64,000 nt of DNA from Mucilaginibacter sp. cycad4 (GCF_034263275.1 NZ_CP139559.1:4340001-4404000), one strand, 5' to 3'; positions 36,117 through 48,000 are shown, counted from the first letter of the stretch. Numbers and translations are program-made. The notes: generated by a model not told the origin, from the letters alone.

Positions 36117-37646
36117 TTATATGCCTGCCGCTTTACGCAAAGAATCTAAACATGATTTATCGCCTATTTTATTGTTTCCCCTATCAAATACGCCACTTGC
36201 CCATAAAAATGCGGGGATACCATTTTTAAGGCCAGTCCGCACGAGTTGAGCTCTAAAATGTTCCTGCGACCTTCTGGATAGCGTGGAATCTGCCGGGAAC
36301 CCAGTCATTGTGGCATCGTGTCCTGCAGCATCATATTCTCCAATTAATACAGGTATATTCTTAGACACATAAAGCTTATTGATATTTTCCAGGTTAGCAC
36401 TCATATAATCCTCTTCTGTTCCGGGTTGTGCATTCCTTATCAGTAAGGCCGGGTTTTTTGTATGAAAATTGGCTCCCCAAAAACACCATTCATGGCCCCA
36501 GCTGGCATCACTGCTCAATATACAGAAGTTAGATGGCGAATAATAGTGAAACTCCAATGCCAATTTATTGGCAACCGGGTCTTTTGGCATTCCTGGTACA
36601 CCACCCGGCAGGTAAGCATTTATTAAATCGCCAGAGGAACTCAATCCTTGAATAACCAGGGTACGATAGGCATTTTTACCACCTGTTGACCTAACAGCGT
36701 CAATGAAAATTTGATGATATTGCGCTAAGGTAGTTTCTGCCTGTAATGTTGAAACACCATGAGGTGTACCGTCTTTTGGACCAGTAGTCCACTGAGCGTC
36801 ACCTGGTTCATTGGCGCTGGCAAACATCAGATGTTCATCAAAGTCGCGCATGGTGGTAGCCACCTGCTCCCATATAGCTTTTTGAATGGCATTTGTGGTA
36901 TCCCTAAGGGCACCAGTTGCCCCACAATCAAGAAATCCATCATCAGCATGACAATTGAGCAATACATACATATTATCATTGAAACAATATTGAACAACCT
37001 GCTTTACCCTGGCAAGCCAGGCCGGATCTATTACCCCGGTAGCAGGGTTCATATGAAGATGCCAGGCGCAAGGAAGACGAATTGCATTAAAACCAGCATT
37101 TTTCACCATATCAATTTCGGCTTGCGTAGTTAAGGGCTGCCCCCAGGCAGTTTCCGAATTATGTGCTTCCAAAGTATTGAAAAGATTCCATGCCAATTTA
37201 ATATGTGACAATAGTTGAGCGGAAGTACTGCCCATTCCAGTAGCGTCGCCAGCTTTAGCTGATGTATTAAAAGATCCATAGATTACCGGTGCTTGAACTA
37301 CGGTAATTCTTCTGCTTTGGCCATTAGCTGCATTTATAACTAAAAGCACAGACCTACTCACGCCTGATTTGTTGGCCACGCCTGTTAAATTAATGGTTAC
37401 TGCGCCACTACCACCCGAAGTTTGACTTACTTTGAACCATCCAACACCGCTTGTATCTACACTCCATGCACCGTTAGTGTTAAACTTTAGGGCAACAGTA
37501 CCGCCACCATCAGGTATTGCTTGCGTTATGTTATCAATTGTTAGTTGAGCCGGTGGGCTTCCGTTTTTTTTGCATGAAACGATAGCCAAAATTGCCATGA
37601 ATATTACGGCAATCGTATACGCCGCTTTAATTTTCATTATGTTCAT
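36117..37646 (-). CDS. BACON-domain GH5 endoglucanase lipoprotein (second copy)
   Basis: In this 509-aa lipoprotein the signal ends AILAIVSCKKNG. The BACON domain (about residues 33-122) contains GGGTVALKFNTNGAWSVD and WFKVSQTSGGSGA. The GH5 barrel opens LAWNLFNTLEAHNSETAWGQ, with acid/base Glu280 in FASANEPGDAQ and nucleophile Glu437 in LIGEYDAAGHD. It has an insertion absent from the first copy (about residues 285-300, TTGPKDGTPHGVS). At LAWNLFNTLEA the usual Gly-Asn is replaced (NLFN for NIGN), which may alter the -1 subsite region. It is separated by 139 bp from the first GH5 gene. Confidence 0.9.
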   Translation of the reverse strand: MNIMKIKAAYTIAVIFMAILAIVSCKKNGSPPAQLTIDNITQAIPDGGGTVALKFNTNGAWSVDTSGVGWFKVSQTSGGSGAVTINLTGVANKSGVSRSVLLVINAANGQSRRITVVQAPVIYGSFNTSAKAGDATGMGSTSAQLLSHIKLAWNLFNTLEAHNSETAWGQPLTTQAEIDMVKNAGFNAIRLPCAWHLHMNPATGVIDPAWLARVKQVVQYCFNDNMYVLLNCHADDGFLDCGATGALRDTTNAIQKAIWEQVATTMRDFDEHLMFASANEPGDAQWTTGPKDGTPHGVSTLQAETTLAQYHQIFIDAVRSTGGKNAYRTLVIQGLSSSGDLINAYLPGGVPGMPKDPVANKLALEFHYYSPSNFCILSSDASWGHEWCFWGANFHTKNPALLIRNAQPGTEEDYMSANLENINKLYVSKNIPVLIGEYDAAGHDATMTGFPADSTLSRRSQEHFRAQLVRTGLKNGIPAFLWASGVFDRGNNKIGDKSCLDSLRKAAGI

Positions 37647-37725
37647 ATTCGTTTTTTTTTAATAGAAGGTATTTTAAAATTCATTAAGGTCCGCAACGAT
37701 AATCTGCCCCGGACCTTTAACCTGT

Positions 37726-39258
37726 TTATTTAATTTTGACAATACGGATGTTATCAAAAGCACCGTAAAAGCCTGTTTTAGTTGATGCTGTATCGAAATT
37801 ATAAACATAAATTGTCAAACTGGTATTACCGGTACTGCCCAGCAAGGCGGTTAAACTGGCAACTGAAGCGCCTTTTCCGGCACCTTCAGATGGATCACTT
37901 GCACGGAATGATGACAAAGGAATGGTCACCGTTTGCCAACCCTTGGTAGTGTAATTTGCCGTACTTGAAGAAGATACTTGCCATGGCTCATAGCGAGCCA
38001 CATAGTTACTACCGGCGAAACCTGTTGTGAAACAAAGGGTGCCGCCATTCCAGGCGTTAGGAACACTCATTTCAAATTTTATTGCCCAGTTACCAACGGG
38101 ATCCGAAAGATTCGCTGTTGGAACCCATTGATTATTTGATAAACTTGTTCCGTAATCTGAGTACCCTCCTTTGCCAGCCCCCAAAGCATCAGTTTGAAGA
38201 TATACAAATACGGTGTTGTCTTTACCGAAGAAACCGTCAAACGCTGTTGTATGTGTCAGCCATCCAAATGAATCATTCGCAGGATTATTAACAGCACACA
38301 TACCTTTCGCCCACCATCCGTTAAGACCATTAAAACTCCATCCATTATCCATATTTGCTATGACACCATCTTGCAGATATGTCGGCGTATAAACATTGTA
38401 AGAAGTGGTAACAGTACCAAACTTTGTGGTAAGAGATACCGGCCCGCTTTTCGTTGATGCAGGCATAACAAAACGAACAGAACCCGCATTACTTGATTCT
38501 TTAAAAGAAGTAATTGGGACACCAGCAAAAGATAGGGACTGGAGGTTTTTTAGATATGTACCGTAGACAAATACAGAGTCGCCCTGGTTGGCATTTTCAT
38601 TGGAAATGCGGGTGATGGTTGGTGTGGCATTTATTGTATCCCTAACAGTACCAGACTTAGTAGTTACCAAAATTTGGCTGGTAGGTGTTGCTGCCGGCAT
38701 CAGAAACCCCAGGGAACTTCCATCAAGGCTTGATTTAAATGACGGAATTGGGGTTCCGCCATACACCAGTCGCTGAACCAGCACCAAATCTGCACCATAA
38801 AGGAAAATAGAATCACCCGGGGCAGCAAATACATTAGAAATTGACGTAATAGTAGGCGCTGCCGGGCCTAATTTAAAAGAGAACGTTGTTGAACCGGCTG
38901 TTGTAGCATATTTTACCGTATACAATTTGGCAGTATCAATTGTTGAAAACTGTATGGTAGGTATCTGCACTACCGCGCTGTTGGGCGCTAATAACGCGAT
39001 GTTAAAACTGGCAGGAACACCATCAAAAGAAATTTGAGTTGCATTTTGCAAATTCTGCCCAGTTATAACAACCCACTGGCCCTTCGCCACAGCGCTATGC
39101 AAAACTGTATCATTAGGTGAGGCTACATAACTCTTAATGGACGCAATAACAGGAGGAGCGCTGCTATCGTTGTTGTTCTTTTTACAAGCTGGTAGTAAAG
39201 CCACTATTATGAATAAAAGCGGCAAAAAAAACAAGCTGAGATATGATTTCTTTTTCAT
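37726..39258 (-). CDS. Surface glycan-binding lipoprotein with IPT/TIG domains (SGBP-B-like)
   Basis: This 510-aa protein has a lipoprotein signal ending LLPACKKNNN. Three immunoglobulin-like IPT/TIG repeats follow (about residues 38-125, 132-210, 213-290), seen as PTITSISNVFAAPGDSIFLYG and PTITRISNENANQGDSVFVYG. The C-terminal glycan-binding domain (about 300-510) contains NMDNGWSFNGLNGWWAKG and FDGFFGKDNTVFVYLQ, similar to the xyloglucan-binding domain of SGBP-B. It holds the polysaccharide at the surface and helps SusC/SusD capture. It lies 21 bp after susD. The ligand assignment is by family resemblance. Confidence 0.85.
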   Translation of the reverse strand: MKKKSYLSLFFLPLLFIIVALLPACKKNNNDSSAPPVIASIKSYVASPNDTVLHSAVAKGQWVVITGQNLQNATQISFDGVPASFNIALLAPNSAVVQIPTIQFSTIDTAKLYTVKYATTAGSTTFSFKLGPAAPTITSISNVFAAPGDSIFLYGADLVLVQRLVYGGTPIPSFKSSLDGSSLGFLMPAATPTSQILVTTKSGTVRDTINATPTITRISNENANQGDSVFVYGTYLKNLQSLSFAGVPITSFKESSNAGSVRFVMPASTKSGPVSLTTKFGTVTTSYNVYTPTYLQDGVIANMDNGWSFNGLNGWWAKGMCAVNNPANDSFGWLTHTTAFDGFFGKDNTVFVYLQTDALGAGKGGYSDYGTSLSNNQWVPTANLSDPVGNWAIKFEMSVPNAWNGGTLCFTTGFAGSNYVARYEPWQVSSSSTANYTTKGWQTVTIPLSSFRASDPSEGAGKGASVASLTALLGSTGNTSLTIYVYNFDTASTKTGFYGAFDNIRIVKIK

Positions 39259-39279
39259 AACAATATTTTAATATTCTGA

Positions 39280-40866
39280 TTAATAATATGGAACCGGCGG
39301 ATTGGCTAACTTCGGATCTGTACCTAACTCGGATGCCGGAATTTGCAATGTAAATGCACTGATAGTTGCCGGAAGCGAAGACGGAGAAGCCGTAGTATCC
39401 CTTGTGGCGATACGGGTTTTAGGATCATAAGTAAACGTAATCCGGCTATGGGTGGCATCCTGCTCATTAAGAATACCAACAGCCTTTGCTGGCTGATAAT
39501 AAGAAAGCCTCACAAGGTCCGTCCAATATTGTCCTTCAAAAGCAAATTCAACCCTTCTTTCCCGAAGAATGATGTCACTGTTTAACATTGTAGCTGGGTC
39601 AACACCTGCCCTGGTCCGCACTTTATTAAAATATTGTAGCGCGATGGGATCGGCAGTAGTGGAATTATTGCCCAAAATGGCTTCGGCATACACCAGATAC
39701 ACATCAGCCAGCCTGAGAACCGCGTTATGTTCAATGGATGACCAAATATCCATTGTTGGCGAGCTGTTATCTTTCTCGTTGCCAATAATGTGTTTTTTCA
39801 TACATATCCCGGTTGCCGTGTAACCACCACCTGCAGCATTCAATTCGGGGTAAAAATCTCCGTTGAGCATAATTGTGGCCTTGCGCCGTACCGTGTCTTT
39901 GGCAGTGTACATCTTATATAAATCCCAGGTTGGCGCTAAGGGTGTCCATGCGCCTGTTTTTTGCGGATTAATATCATTGCTTGGCGAATAGGTTAGCCAG
40001 TTATTGCCAAATCCATAGCCCACACCGGCAGCCCATTGAAGCGCGAATAAAGATTCAGGGCTATCGTTATTTTGTGCTTTGAAAAGATCGTAGTAGCTGG
40101 GAAGCAGTTCTAACCCGCTATTTTTACACACATTGCCTGCATATTTTTTAGCACTGTCCAGCAAGGCCTGGTCCCGTGAGCCGTTTTTGCCCCAACCAGC
40201 CATTGTTAAATATACCTTGCCCAGCATCCCCTGCGCCGACCAGGTAGTTAGCCTGCCTTTTTCATCTTTTAATGGAAGATTTTGCGCTGCATATTTTAAA
40301 TCGAGGCTGATAAATTTATATACATCCGAAACAGTATTGCGATAAAGCAGTGGGTTTTTTATTAATTTGGTGTTGTCTTCCACAATAGGTACAGCACCCC
40401 AGTAAATAGCAAGATTATAATACGCTACCGCGCGAATAAACCTTGCTTCAGCAATGGCGGCATTTTTGTCTTTGGCCGCGATAGACGGCGACGCCTGTTG
40501 CTGTACTGCATTTATAACGGTATTGCATTGTGCAATAACATTGTACAGCCCTGTCCAACCGCTTGCAACAACGGTATTTTGTGCGGTAATTGTACGCGTA
40601 AAAAGCTGAACAAAATCGCCGTACCATTGAAAATATGCAGTTCCGCTTAATATATCGCCCAATGGTAAACAAGCAGAATTATGCCATTGCCACCACGGCG
40701 CACCGCCATATAAGTTTGCCGTAGCCAGCCTTAAATCACCGGTGGATTGATAAAAGTTATTCGAACTAATTTGCGAGGTGGACGGACGGTCCAGAAAACT
40801 CTTTTTGCATCCGGCAATTGCTGCCCCAAATAGCAAAATGATTACAATTTTATTAATCGGTTTCAT
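39280..40866 (-). CDS. SusD/RagB-family glycan-binding lipoprotein
   Basis: This 528-aa lipoprotein has a signal ending AAIAGCKKSF, followed by the mature LDRPSTSQISSNNFYQSTGD typical of PUL SusDs. TPR helices include AEARFIRAVAYYNLAIYWG. The C-terminal RagB region contains LRERRVEFAFEGQYWTDLVR and LQIPASELGTDPKLANP. It sits 38 bp behind susC and 21 bp before the SGBP gene. It binds oligosaccharide and feeds it to SusC. Its length is normal for glycan SusD proteins. Confidence 0.95.
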   Translation of the reverse strand: MKPINKIVIILLFGAAIAGCKKSFLDRPSTSQISSNNFYQSTGDLRLATANLYGGAPWWQWHNSACLPLGDILSGTAYFQWYGDFVQLFTRTITAQNTVVASGWTGLYNVIAQCNTVINAVQQQASPSIAAKDKNAAIAEARFIRAVAYYNLAIYWGAVPIVEDNTKLIKNPLLYRNTVSDVYKFISLDLKYAAQNLPLKDEKGRLTTWSAQGMLGKVYLTMAGWGKNGSRDQALLDSAKKYAGNVCKNSGLELLPSYYDLFKAQNNDSPESLFALQWAAGVGYGFGNNWLTYSPSNDINPQKTGAWTPLAPTWDLYKMYTAKDTVRRKATIMLNGDFYPELNAAGGGYTATGICMKKHIIGNEKDNSSPTMDIWSSIEHNAVLRLADVYLVYAEAILGNNSTTADPIALQYFNKVRTRAGVDPATMLNSDIILRERRVEFAFEGQYWTDLVRLSYYQPAKAVGILNEQDATHSRITFTYDPKTRIATRDTTASPSSLPATISAFTLQIPASELGTDPKLANPPVPYY

Positions 40867-40904
40867 AATATTTTTTTAAAAAAAATTGGCAATTGTTTTA
40901 TCTG

Positions 40905-43900
40905 CTAAAGCGTTACGTTAGCACCAATAGTAAATACCCGGGGTTGAGGATAATATCCGCCATCCCAACCCGCTTGAAGCGGGTTCCACGAACCAATTTC
41001 AGGGTCCATCCCTGTATATTTTGTGATGATAAATGCGTTGGAAACATTACCATATACCCGAATTGAATGCACATGTATTTTCGACAAAATGTGATCTGAC
41101 AGGCGGTACCCTAAAGTGATATTTTTACAACGCAGGAACGAAGCATCTTCCAGAAACAAATTAGAAGCACGATTATTACCGTTGGTATTATCGTTTCGCA
41201 AACCTACAACAGTTGTATTGGGGTTAGCCACATACACATTGTTAATATCGGATGAAGAACCTTGCGGATTTACCATAGCCAAGCGCGCATAGTCTAATAC
41301 TTTGGTAAAATAGGCGGTATTATTTTGCGAATTGGTTTGTGATACAGCTAATTGATTGAAATTTTTGTTCCCATAGCTGCCGCTAAAAAAGAAATTCAGG
41401 TCGAAATTTTTGTAGGTAAAAGTATTGCCTATACCATACTGAAACTTAGGGATCGGTGAACCCAAAAAAGTTGCGTCCCGGGAATCAATGATACCATCGC
41501 CGTTAAGGTCTTTAAACATACGGTCGCCATACCAGATACCACCGCCTTGCGGGGAAATAGGGTAAGCTTTTCCGCTTTGATCGGCGGGCAAGGCGTGGTT
41601 CTTAAAATCACTTGGCTTTGCAAACATGCCATCAAATACATAGCCGTAAAATTCGCCGATCGGCTTGCCGACCACCGTCTTTTCAAGTACATCGTTATTG
41701 AATGTCGCAGTTAAGCTGGCGTCATCACCACCCGCACCTAAACTGAGTACTTTGTTGGTATTGCGCGAGAAGGTAACATTAGTTTTCCACGTAAAATTTT
41801 TTTTATTAATATTAACGGTGTTAATGCCAAAATCAAATCCCCGATTACGGAGAGAACCTACGTTAGCATACGGTGCCTGCATAGAGCCGGGCGAATAACC
41901 CGTAGTTGTACCGGAATATATTGGAAACGGAACTTTCAATAAAAGTCCCTTTGTTTCGCTGTCATAAGCATCGAACGAAAAATTCAAACGCCCGTTAAAG
42001 AATGTAGCGTCAAGTCCGGCATCGTATTTATTTGTTTTTTCCCACGTTACATAAGGGTTCGCCAAATTGCTTTGAAACTGCGCTGTACCTGATAAACCGT
42101 TAGCTACTGTAGTAAGTTGGGTTGCATAAGTATTTCCCGGTATGCCCTGGTTATTAGTAAGCCCATAACCGAGTCTCAGTTTCAATTCACTTATGGATTT
42201 TACATTTTTCAAAAATGCCTCATTATTAATTTTCCAGGCAAATGCACCCGAATATGTAACACCCCAACGGTGGTTAGATGGAAAATTTGAGGACCCATCG
42301 TCACGTATATTGCCGGTGATCAGATATTTATCATTCCAGGTAAAATTAACACGGCCGAAATAAGATTCTGATGCGCCGCCGAGGCCATTATCACCGCTAT
42401 TTTTGGGATTTGTAGGATCGCCTGCACTAAGCGCTGTTACATTGTTGGAAGGAAAATTTGTCCGTGAACCGCCGAGATTAAAGTAACTACTTGACTGTGA
42501 CTCATGTCCTGCCAAAACATTCAGCTTAAATCTGTTAAAATCATGATTATAAGTTAAAAAATTACGTAATACGTAATATTGGTCCTGATTAGAAGTCTTG
42601 CTGGCGCTGTTAGTGCCGTTAACCGCTTTACCAAAAGAATACACCGGTGTAAAAGAATCATAAGCACCAAAGCCAAAATTACCCGATACTTCAGTCCTGA
42701 GTGATAAATCTCTGGCAAACTGTATTTCTAAATACGCGTTGCTATATATATGATACTGCGTTGCCTGGTTTCTTACGAGTCTGGCTATCGCTACCGGGTT
42801 TACCACTCCTGGTATCCAACCATCGGTGTTGGTAACTCCGCCGTAAGATCCGTCGGGATTCTGTACCGCCACATCCGGTGTTAGGCTTAAGGCCGATTGA
42901 ATTACGCCGGAAGTGCCATTGGAAGAACCGCTAACTAAATTTTCAAAACTTCGTTCTAATTGAAGGCTGGTCCCGATTTTTAACCAATTGGTGGTTTTAT
43001 TGTCCAGGTTCAATCGTGCTGAATACCTTGTAAACCTCGACCCAAGGGCTATCCCCTGCTGATCGAAATAAGACCCGGATAGAAAATATTGCGTCCGGGA
43101 ATCGCCACCGCTTACGGATACGGTATGATTATTCATCGGAGCCCGGCGGAATAATTCGCTTTGCCAGTCGGTACCTTTACCTAAATATTGGGGGTTGGCC
43201 AACTCAGGCCTTGCACCGAAGCCCCATGCTTGTGCACGGGCATTCATAAAGGTTGCATACTGTTGTAAATCCATTGTAGGCAACCTCTTAAGGATCTCCT
43301 GATAACCGGAATAGAAATCGTAACTTATTGTTGGTGGCCCGGCTTTACCTCTTTTTGTAGTAATAACAACAACGCCATTGGTTGCCTGCGATCCATAAAT
43401 GGCTGTTGCAGATGCATCTTTCAACACGTCGAGTGATTCGATGTCATTAGGATTAATAGCATTTAAAGGATTGGAACCATTACCGGGGTCGCTAACCGGC
43501 GGGATTATCACTCCGTCTATTACGAACAATGGTGAGTTTGTGCCGGTTATCGACGACAAACCGCGTATCTGAATAGATACACCGCCACCAGGCTGACCTG
43601 AGATTTGTTGGATCACCACTCCCGGAACTTTTCCCTGCAGGGCCTGATCAAATGTACTTGGCTGCGTTTTGCGTAATTCGTTCCCGGATATGGAACTTAT
43701 GGAGCCCGTTACATCTTTTCTTTTTGCCTTACCATAACCGATTACAACCACTTCGTCTATGTTGCTCAATGCCGGGCTCAGCTTAACATTAATCGTGCTA
43801 ACTTGCTTAACTGCTATTTCCTGAGATGTATAACCTAAAAAACTGAAAACGAGTATATCGCCTGGCTTCGCGGCTATTGAATAACTACCATCATTTGCAG

Positions 43901-44084
43901 ATATAGCTATGGGTACGGTCCCTTTAAGCTTAATACTTACGCCTTGCAGCGGCTGGGAATTGTCGGCACCTATTACCTTCCCGACAATTGTGATAGTTTG
44001 TGCATGAGCTGAAAAATAAAGAAACATGCATATTAAAAATAATGAAATGTGGTACTTCATTCTCTTTTGTAAATTTTTATCCAT
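40905..44084 (-). CDS. SusC-family TonB-dependent oligosaccharide transporter
   Basis: This 1059-aa protein starts at M1 or, nearer the signal peptide, at M9 (MKYHISLFLICMFLYFSAHAQ-type signal). The carboxypeptidase-like domain is at about 30-110 (GKVIGADNSQPLQGVSIKL), then the TonB box and plug (NIDEVVVIGYGKAKRKDVTG, INPNDIESLDVLKDASATA). A long barrel follows, ending VFTIGANVTL. It carries oligosaccharides across the outer membrane using TonB energy. It is the first gene of the large PUL operon, behind a 954-bp gap that probably carries the HTCS-controlled promoter. Confidence 0.95.
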   Translation of the reverse strand: MDKNLQKRMKYHISLFLICMFLYFSAHAQTITIVGKVIGADNSQPLQGVSIKLKGTVPIAISANDGSYSIAAKPGDILVFSFLGYTSQEIAVKQVSTINVKLSPALSNIDEVVVIGYGKAKRKDVTGSISSISGNELRKTQPSTFDQALQGKVPGVVIQQISGQPGGGVSIQIRGLSSITGTNSPLFVIDGVIIPPVSDPGNGSNPLNAINPNDIESLDVLKDASATAIYGSQATNGVVVITTKRGKAGPPTISYDFYSGYQEILKRLPTMDLQQYATFMNARAQAWGFGARPELANPQYLGKGTDWQSELFRRAPMNNHTVSVSGGDSRTQYFLSGSYFDQQGIALGSRFTRYSARLNLDNKTTNWLKIGTSLQLERSFENLVSGSSNGTSGVIQSALSLTPDVAVQNPDGSYGGVTNTDGWIPGVVNPVAIARLVRNQATQYHIYSNAYLEIQFARDLSLRTEVSGNFGFGAYDSFTPVYSFGKAVNGTNSASKTSNQDQYYVLRNFLTYNHDFNRFKLNVLAGHESQSSSYFNLGGSRTNFPSNNVTALSAGDPTNPKNSGDNGLGGASESYFGRVNFTWNDKYLITGNIRDDGSSNFPSNHRWGVTYSGAFAWKINNEAFLKNVKSISELKLRLGYGLTNNQGIPGNTYATQLTTVANGLSGTAQFQSNLANPYVTWEKTNKYDAGLDATFFNGRLNFSFDAYDSETKGLLLKVPFPIYSGTTTGYSPGSMQAPYANVGSLRNRGFDFGINTVNINKKNFTWKTNVTFSRNTNKVLSLGAGGDDASLTATFNNDVLEKTVVGKPIGEFYGYVFDGMFAKPSDFKNHALPADQSGKAYPISPQGGGIWYGDRMFKDLNGDGIIDSRDATFLGSPIPKFQYGIGNTFTYKNFDLNFFFSGSYGNKNFNQLAVSQTNSQNNTAYFTKVLDYARLAMVNPQGSSSDINNVYVANPNTTVVGLRNDNTNGNNRASNLFLEDASFLRCKNITLGYRLSDHILSKIHVHSIRVYGNVSNAFIITKYTGMDPEIGSWNPLQAGWDGGYYPQPRVFTIGANVTL

Positions 44085-45038
44085 CTTATAAAAGGATTTT
44101 GAGGTTTGATAATTGGTTCATTGTTCTTTGGTTAGTGTTTAGTGTTTAATTGGTTTACTTTTCATTCATAATTATTTTTTCCATTATGTTTTTTTGCATG
44201 GCAAATGCCCGTAACGATCCTTTCAATCCACTTTATTTTATCAAGGGGCCAAAGCCCGGATAATCAGTAAGAAACTTCAGGTACAGTTGCACGCCTGCCT
44301 GCTCATTCAAAAAAATTTAACTGTTGGCTTTATTTATAATTGGTGGACAAAATTCAAAGCGTATAGTCAAACACACTGCATTGAATCCAAATACCGAAGG
44401 TGAAACTATGATAACTTAAAAAAGAGCGGGTGCCAGAGTTGAGCAAAAATATAGACCAAATGTTCAAAAAATCATAAACACCTGTAAATAAGTCACTTAA
44501 AAAAATTTATTGTGTTTTTTAACTATAAAAACTAAATAATTATTTTAGAAACCGCGGTCTAAGCACATGGGCCCTTTGAATTATGAGCCTGCCATTTTCA
44601 ACCGAAAAGACAAGATGGGATACCTGAATATCTGTCGGGGTTAAGGGGCGAAATTGTGATACTTGATCATCGCGTGAAATCACTGAAAATGATATTAAAA
44701 TAATTGCATCGTTTGTTCTATGGGTCCAAACCTAATTACCAAGGTCAGCAGGAACCATCATTGCACAAAATGCGTTATTATCGGGGCCCGGAACATCATT
44801 ATCTTACCACAATACTATTTGGGAACAGACAACATTCAAACACTTAGTTTCAGGAAGGAAAGCAAAAGTTTGTAGAGAAAAAATCGCGTTATTCTGGGTA
44901 AGTACAAACTTATAGTCCTACAAACGATATACCTGCACATCGAGCTTTTGCGGGCTGTTTTCTAATAATTATAATTGCCAATGACGTTAAACTTTTCTTT
45001 TGGAATAACGGGCGAAATTTACAACGATTTGAAAGCTA
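44085..45038. promoter_or_regulatory. 954-bp intergenic control region between HTCS and susC
   Basis: No gene is visible here. On the minus strand the susC leader contains tandem AAACACT heptamers (plus strand GTTAGTGTTTAGTGTTTA, 44131-44148), which could be part of a direct-repeat binding site. The region near 44340-44520 is AT-rich and contains a TATTTTTG sequence close to the Bacteroidota TAnnTTTG -7 box, but no well-spaced TTTG -33 partner, so I do not call a promoter. Position and length suit the HTCS-regulated promoter of the operon. Confidence 0.35.
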
Positions 45039-48000
45039 TTATTCGTCGCTCTCAGCTTCGGACAGCTTCTTTTGGCGAATAGAATTTATATAAGTAGAAG
45101 GAAGAACGTCATATTCATCCTTAAATAGTTTGGTGAAATATTTAGGGGTATTGAAACCGACTTCATAGCAAATCTGGCTAATGGTCATCTGGCTGTTCTC
45201 AAGCAAATAAACAGCTTTTTTCAACCGTAGAGAACGGATAAATTCAACAGGTGACTTTCCGGTAAGCATCAACACCTTATTATACAGTGATCCTCGGCTC
45301 ATATTCATTTTGCGGCTTAACTCTTCTACCGAAAGGTTTTCGTTTAAAATATTAGATTCTATATATTCTACTATACTTCTTAACAGTTTTTCATCTTCGT
45401 TTTGCAAAGGGATTTCCTGTAATTGTATATCCATTTGTTTTTTGTAAGTGCGCTTATAGGTGTCCCGCAATGTCAGGATGTTTTTGATTTTTGAAAGAAG
45501 TATTTCAAAATTGAATGGTTTTGTCATATAATCATTCGCACCAATTTCCAAACCTTTTACTTGTTCCGCCTCCCCCGTCAATGCGGTTAACAAAACCACG
45601 GGGATGTGTAACGTGCGCTTATCATTCTTTAATTTTTTGCACAATTCTATTCCTGTCATCTCGGGCATACTAATATCACTTACAATAATATCCGGATGTT
45701 GCGAAAGTGCTTTTTGCCAACCTTCTCTTCCGTTTGAAGCTTCAATTAAAAAAAACATGTCTTTTAAATTGTCCTTCAGATAAAAACGAAAATCATCGTT
45801 ATCCTCAACTAAAAGAACGACCGGTTTTTTATTTGAACGTTGCCGCTTGAGTACAGTTCTTCTTTCCTTATCGCTGTTCTCGTTTGAATATCCACTATCA
45901 ATTTCATCCCCAACCGAAATTTCTATTTCAGGGGAGGTACAAATTACAAGCGGCAACCTAACGATGAAACAACTGCCGTGATCCGGCTCACTCTCAAGCG
46001 TTATTTCCCCTCCATGCATCTTGACAAACTCACGTGTTATCGCGAGGCCAATACCGCTGCCCTGGTTAATCATCGACTTGGGAAGATCCTGCTGAAAGAA
46101 ACGCTCGAAAATTTTGGCGTGTTTTTCAGCAGGAATGCCAATGCCTGTATCGACGACTTTAAATTCAAGTAAAGAATCCTCCGCACTGTTGATGTTAAGC
46201 ATGATGCTTACCTGGCCACCGGCCGGTGTAAATTTAAAGGCATTTGATATCAGGTTAAATAATATCCTTTCTATCTTATCATGATCAAAACTGGTATATA
46301 TTGAAGCAACTGTAGTGTCGAATACAAAATCAATCTCTTTTCCTTCGGCAATATCTGTAAATGACAAACTTACCTCGCTGATGAACTTCACAATGTCTCC
46401 GGGCGTGCAATGCAATTTCAGCTCCTGAACTTCCATCTTACGAAAATCAAGCAGTTGATTTACCATGTTTAACAATCGCCTTGCATTTTTCGTTATCATG
46501 GTCAACTGTTGTTTCTGTTCTTCGTCAGCGCGGGTAAGCATTTTATCCGCAGGCGCCATGATTAATGACAGTGGGGTTCTGAACTCGTGACTTACATTAG
46601 TCAAAAACTTTGTTTTCAACTGGTCAAGTTCTTGCATACGCTTAACTTCTTGCCGCTCATGTTCAATCAATAGCTGTGCTTCCTGCTTTTCCTTTTCAAC
46701 GGCAAACTGCCTTTTTATTTTTTGTATACCGCGATGGCGAATAAACAAAAGAATAGCAATAAACAAGATCAAATAAATGATATAGGCAAATGTAGATTTC
46801 CAGAACGGGGGTAGTATTTTAATCCTTAAAGAAATATAATTAGCGTTCCATACTCCTTCTGAATTGGATACCCGTACTTTGAATACATAATCGCCTTCAT
46901 CCAAGTTGGTGTAGCTGGCTTTTCGGATTCGGTTATCTGCATTTACCCAAGCTTTGTCAAAACCTCCCAGCATATACTGATATTTTATTTTGCTGGGCTT
47001 AAAAAAATCAAGAGCAGCAAATTCTATGGAAAAGACATTCTCACTGTGTCTAAGTGTGATGTCATGGGTAACAGAAATGGCTTTTGACAGTACTATGTGG
47101 CCATTAATATTTTCGTTTGCGGCTACGCTCTTATTGAACATCTGAAAATCTGTAAACACTAATTGAAGCTTATTTGTAACAGGTTCAATACTTGCCGGAT
47201 CAAAAATATTAAAGCCATCACCGCCCCCAAATACCAGTTCCCCTTTATGTGTCTTTAAAGTAGAATTTACATTAAACTCCCGCCCCTGCAGACCATCCGT
47301 TTCATCAAAGTTTTCGAATTGAAAATTGTAACCGGTTGCATTGGGCGTTAAAGTGACCCGGCTTAACCCGTTTGACGTGCTCAACCACATTGCTCCCTTG
47401 TTATCCTCCTCACTACTCGATATTAAATTAGAAGGCAACCCATTTTTTTTTGTCAGTGAGGTGAAAGTATTTGTTTTAGGATCCAAAACACTCAAACCAC
47501 CTGCTGTCGCTATCCAAATTAAACCACGGCTATCCTGGTTAATACGGTTTATCGTATTGTCGACTAAACCATTGGTTCGGTTTCTATCGCAGACATAGTG
47601 AATCACCCGTCCATTATCTTTCATTATAACATCCACTCCCAGAACGCCCCCTATCCATATATTGCCTGGCTTATCCTCAAAAACACATGATATCAGTGAA
47701 CTTCTTATGTCGGTTTGTTTAAAAGGATGATAAAATATCTTTTTTGATCGGTCAAATATTTCAAGACCACCCCTAAATGTCCCTATCCATAAACGGTGGG
47801 AAGAATCTTCCAGAATACTCCAAACCTTATCATTATGTATGTAATGGGTAAATGTAGTTCCGTCAAAACAATCCAGCCCGCCAAAATAGTTACCTATCCA
47901 TAATTTTTGATCACTGTCCATACAGAGACTGATAATAATATCGTTACTCAGACTATTTACATTTCCCGACTCGTGTTTATACTGTGTAAATCTGCCTGTT

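Noticed and set aside
44420..44470. Possible Bacteroidota TAnnTTTG promoter for susC
   Set aside because: A TATTTTTG sequence exists on the minus strand, but no TTTG lies at the usual distance, so a promoter call would be arbitrary.
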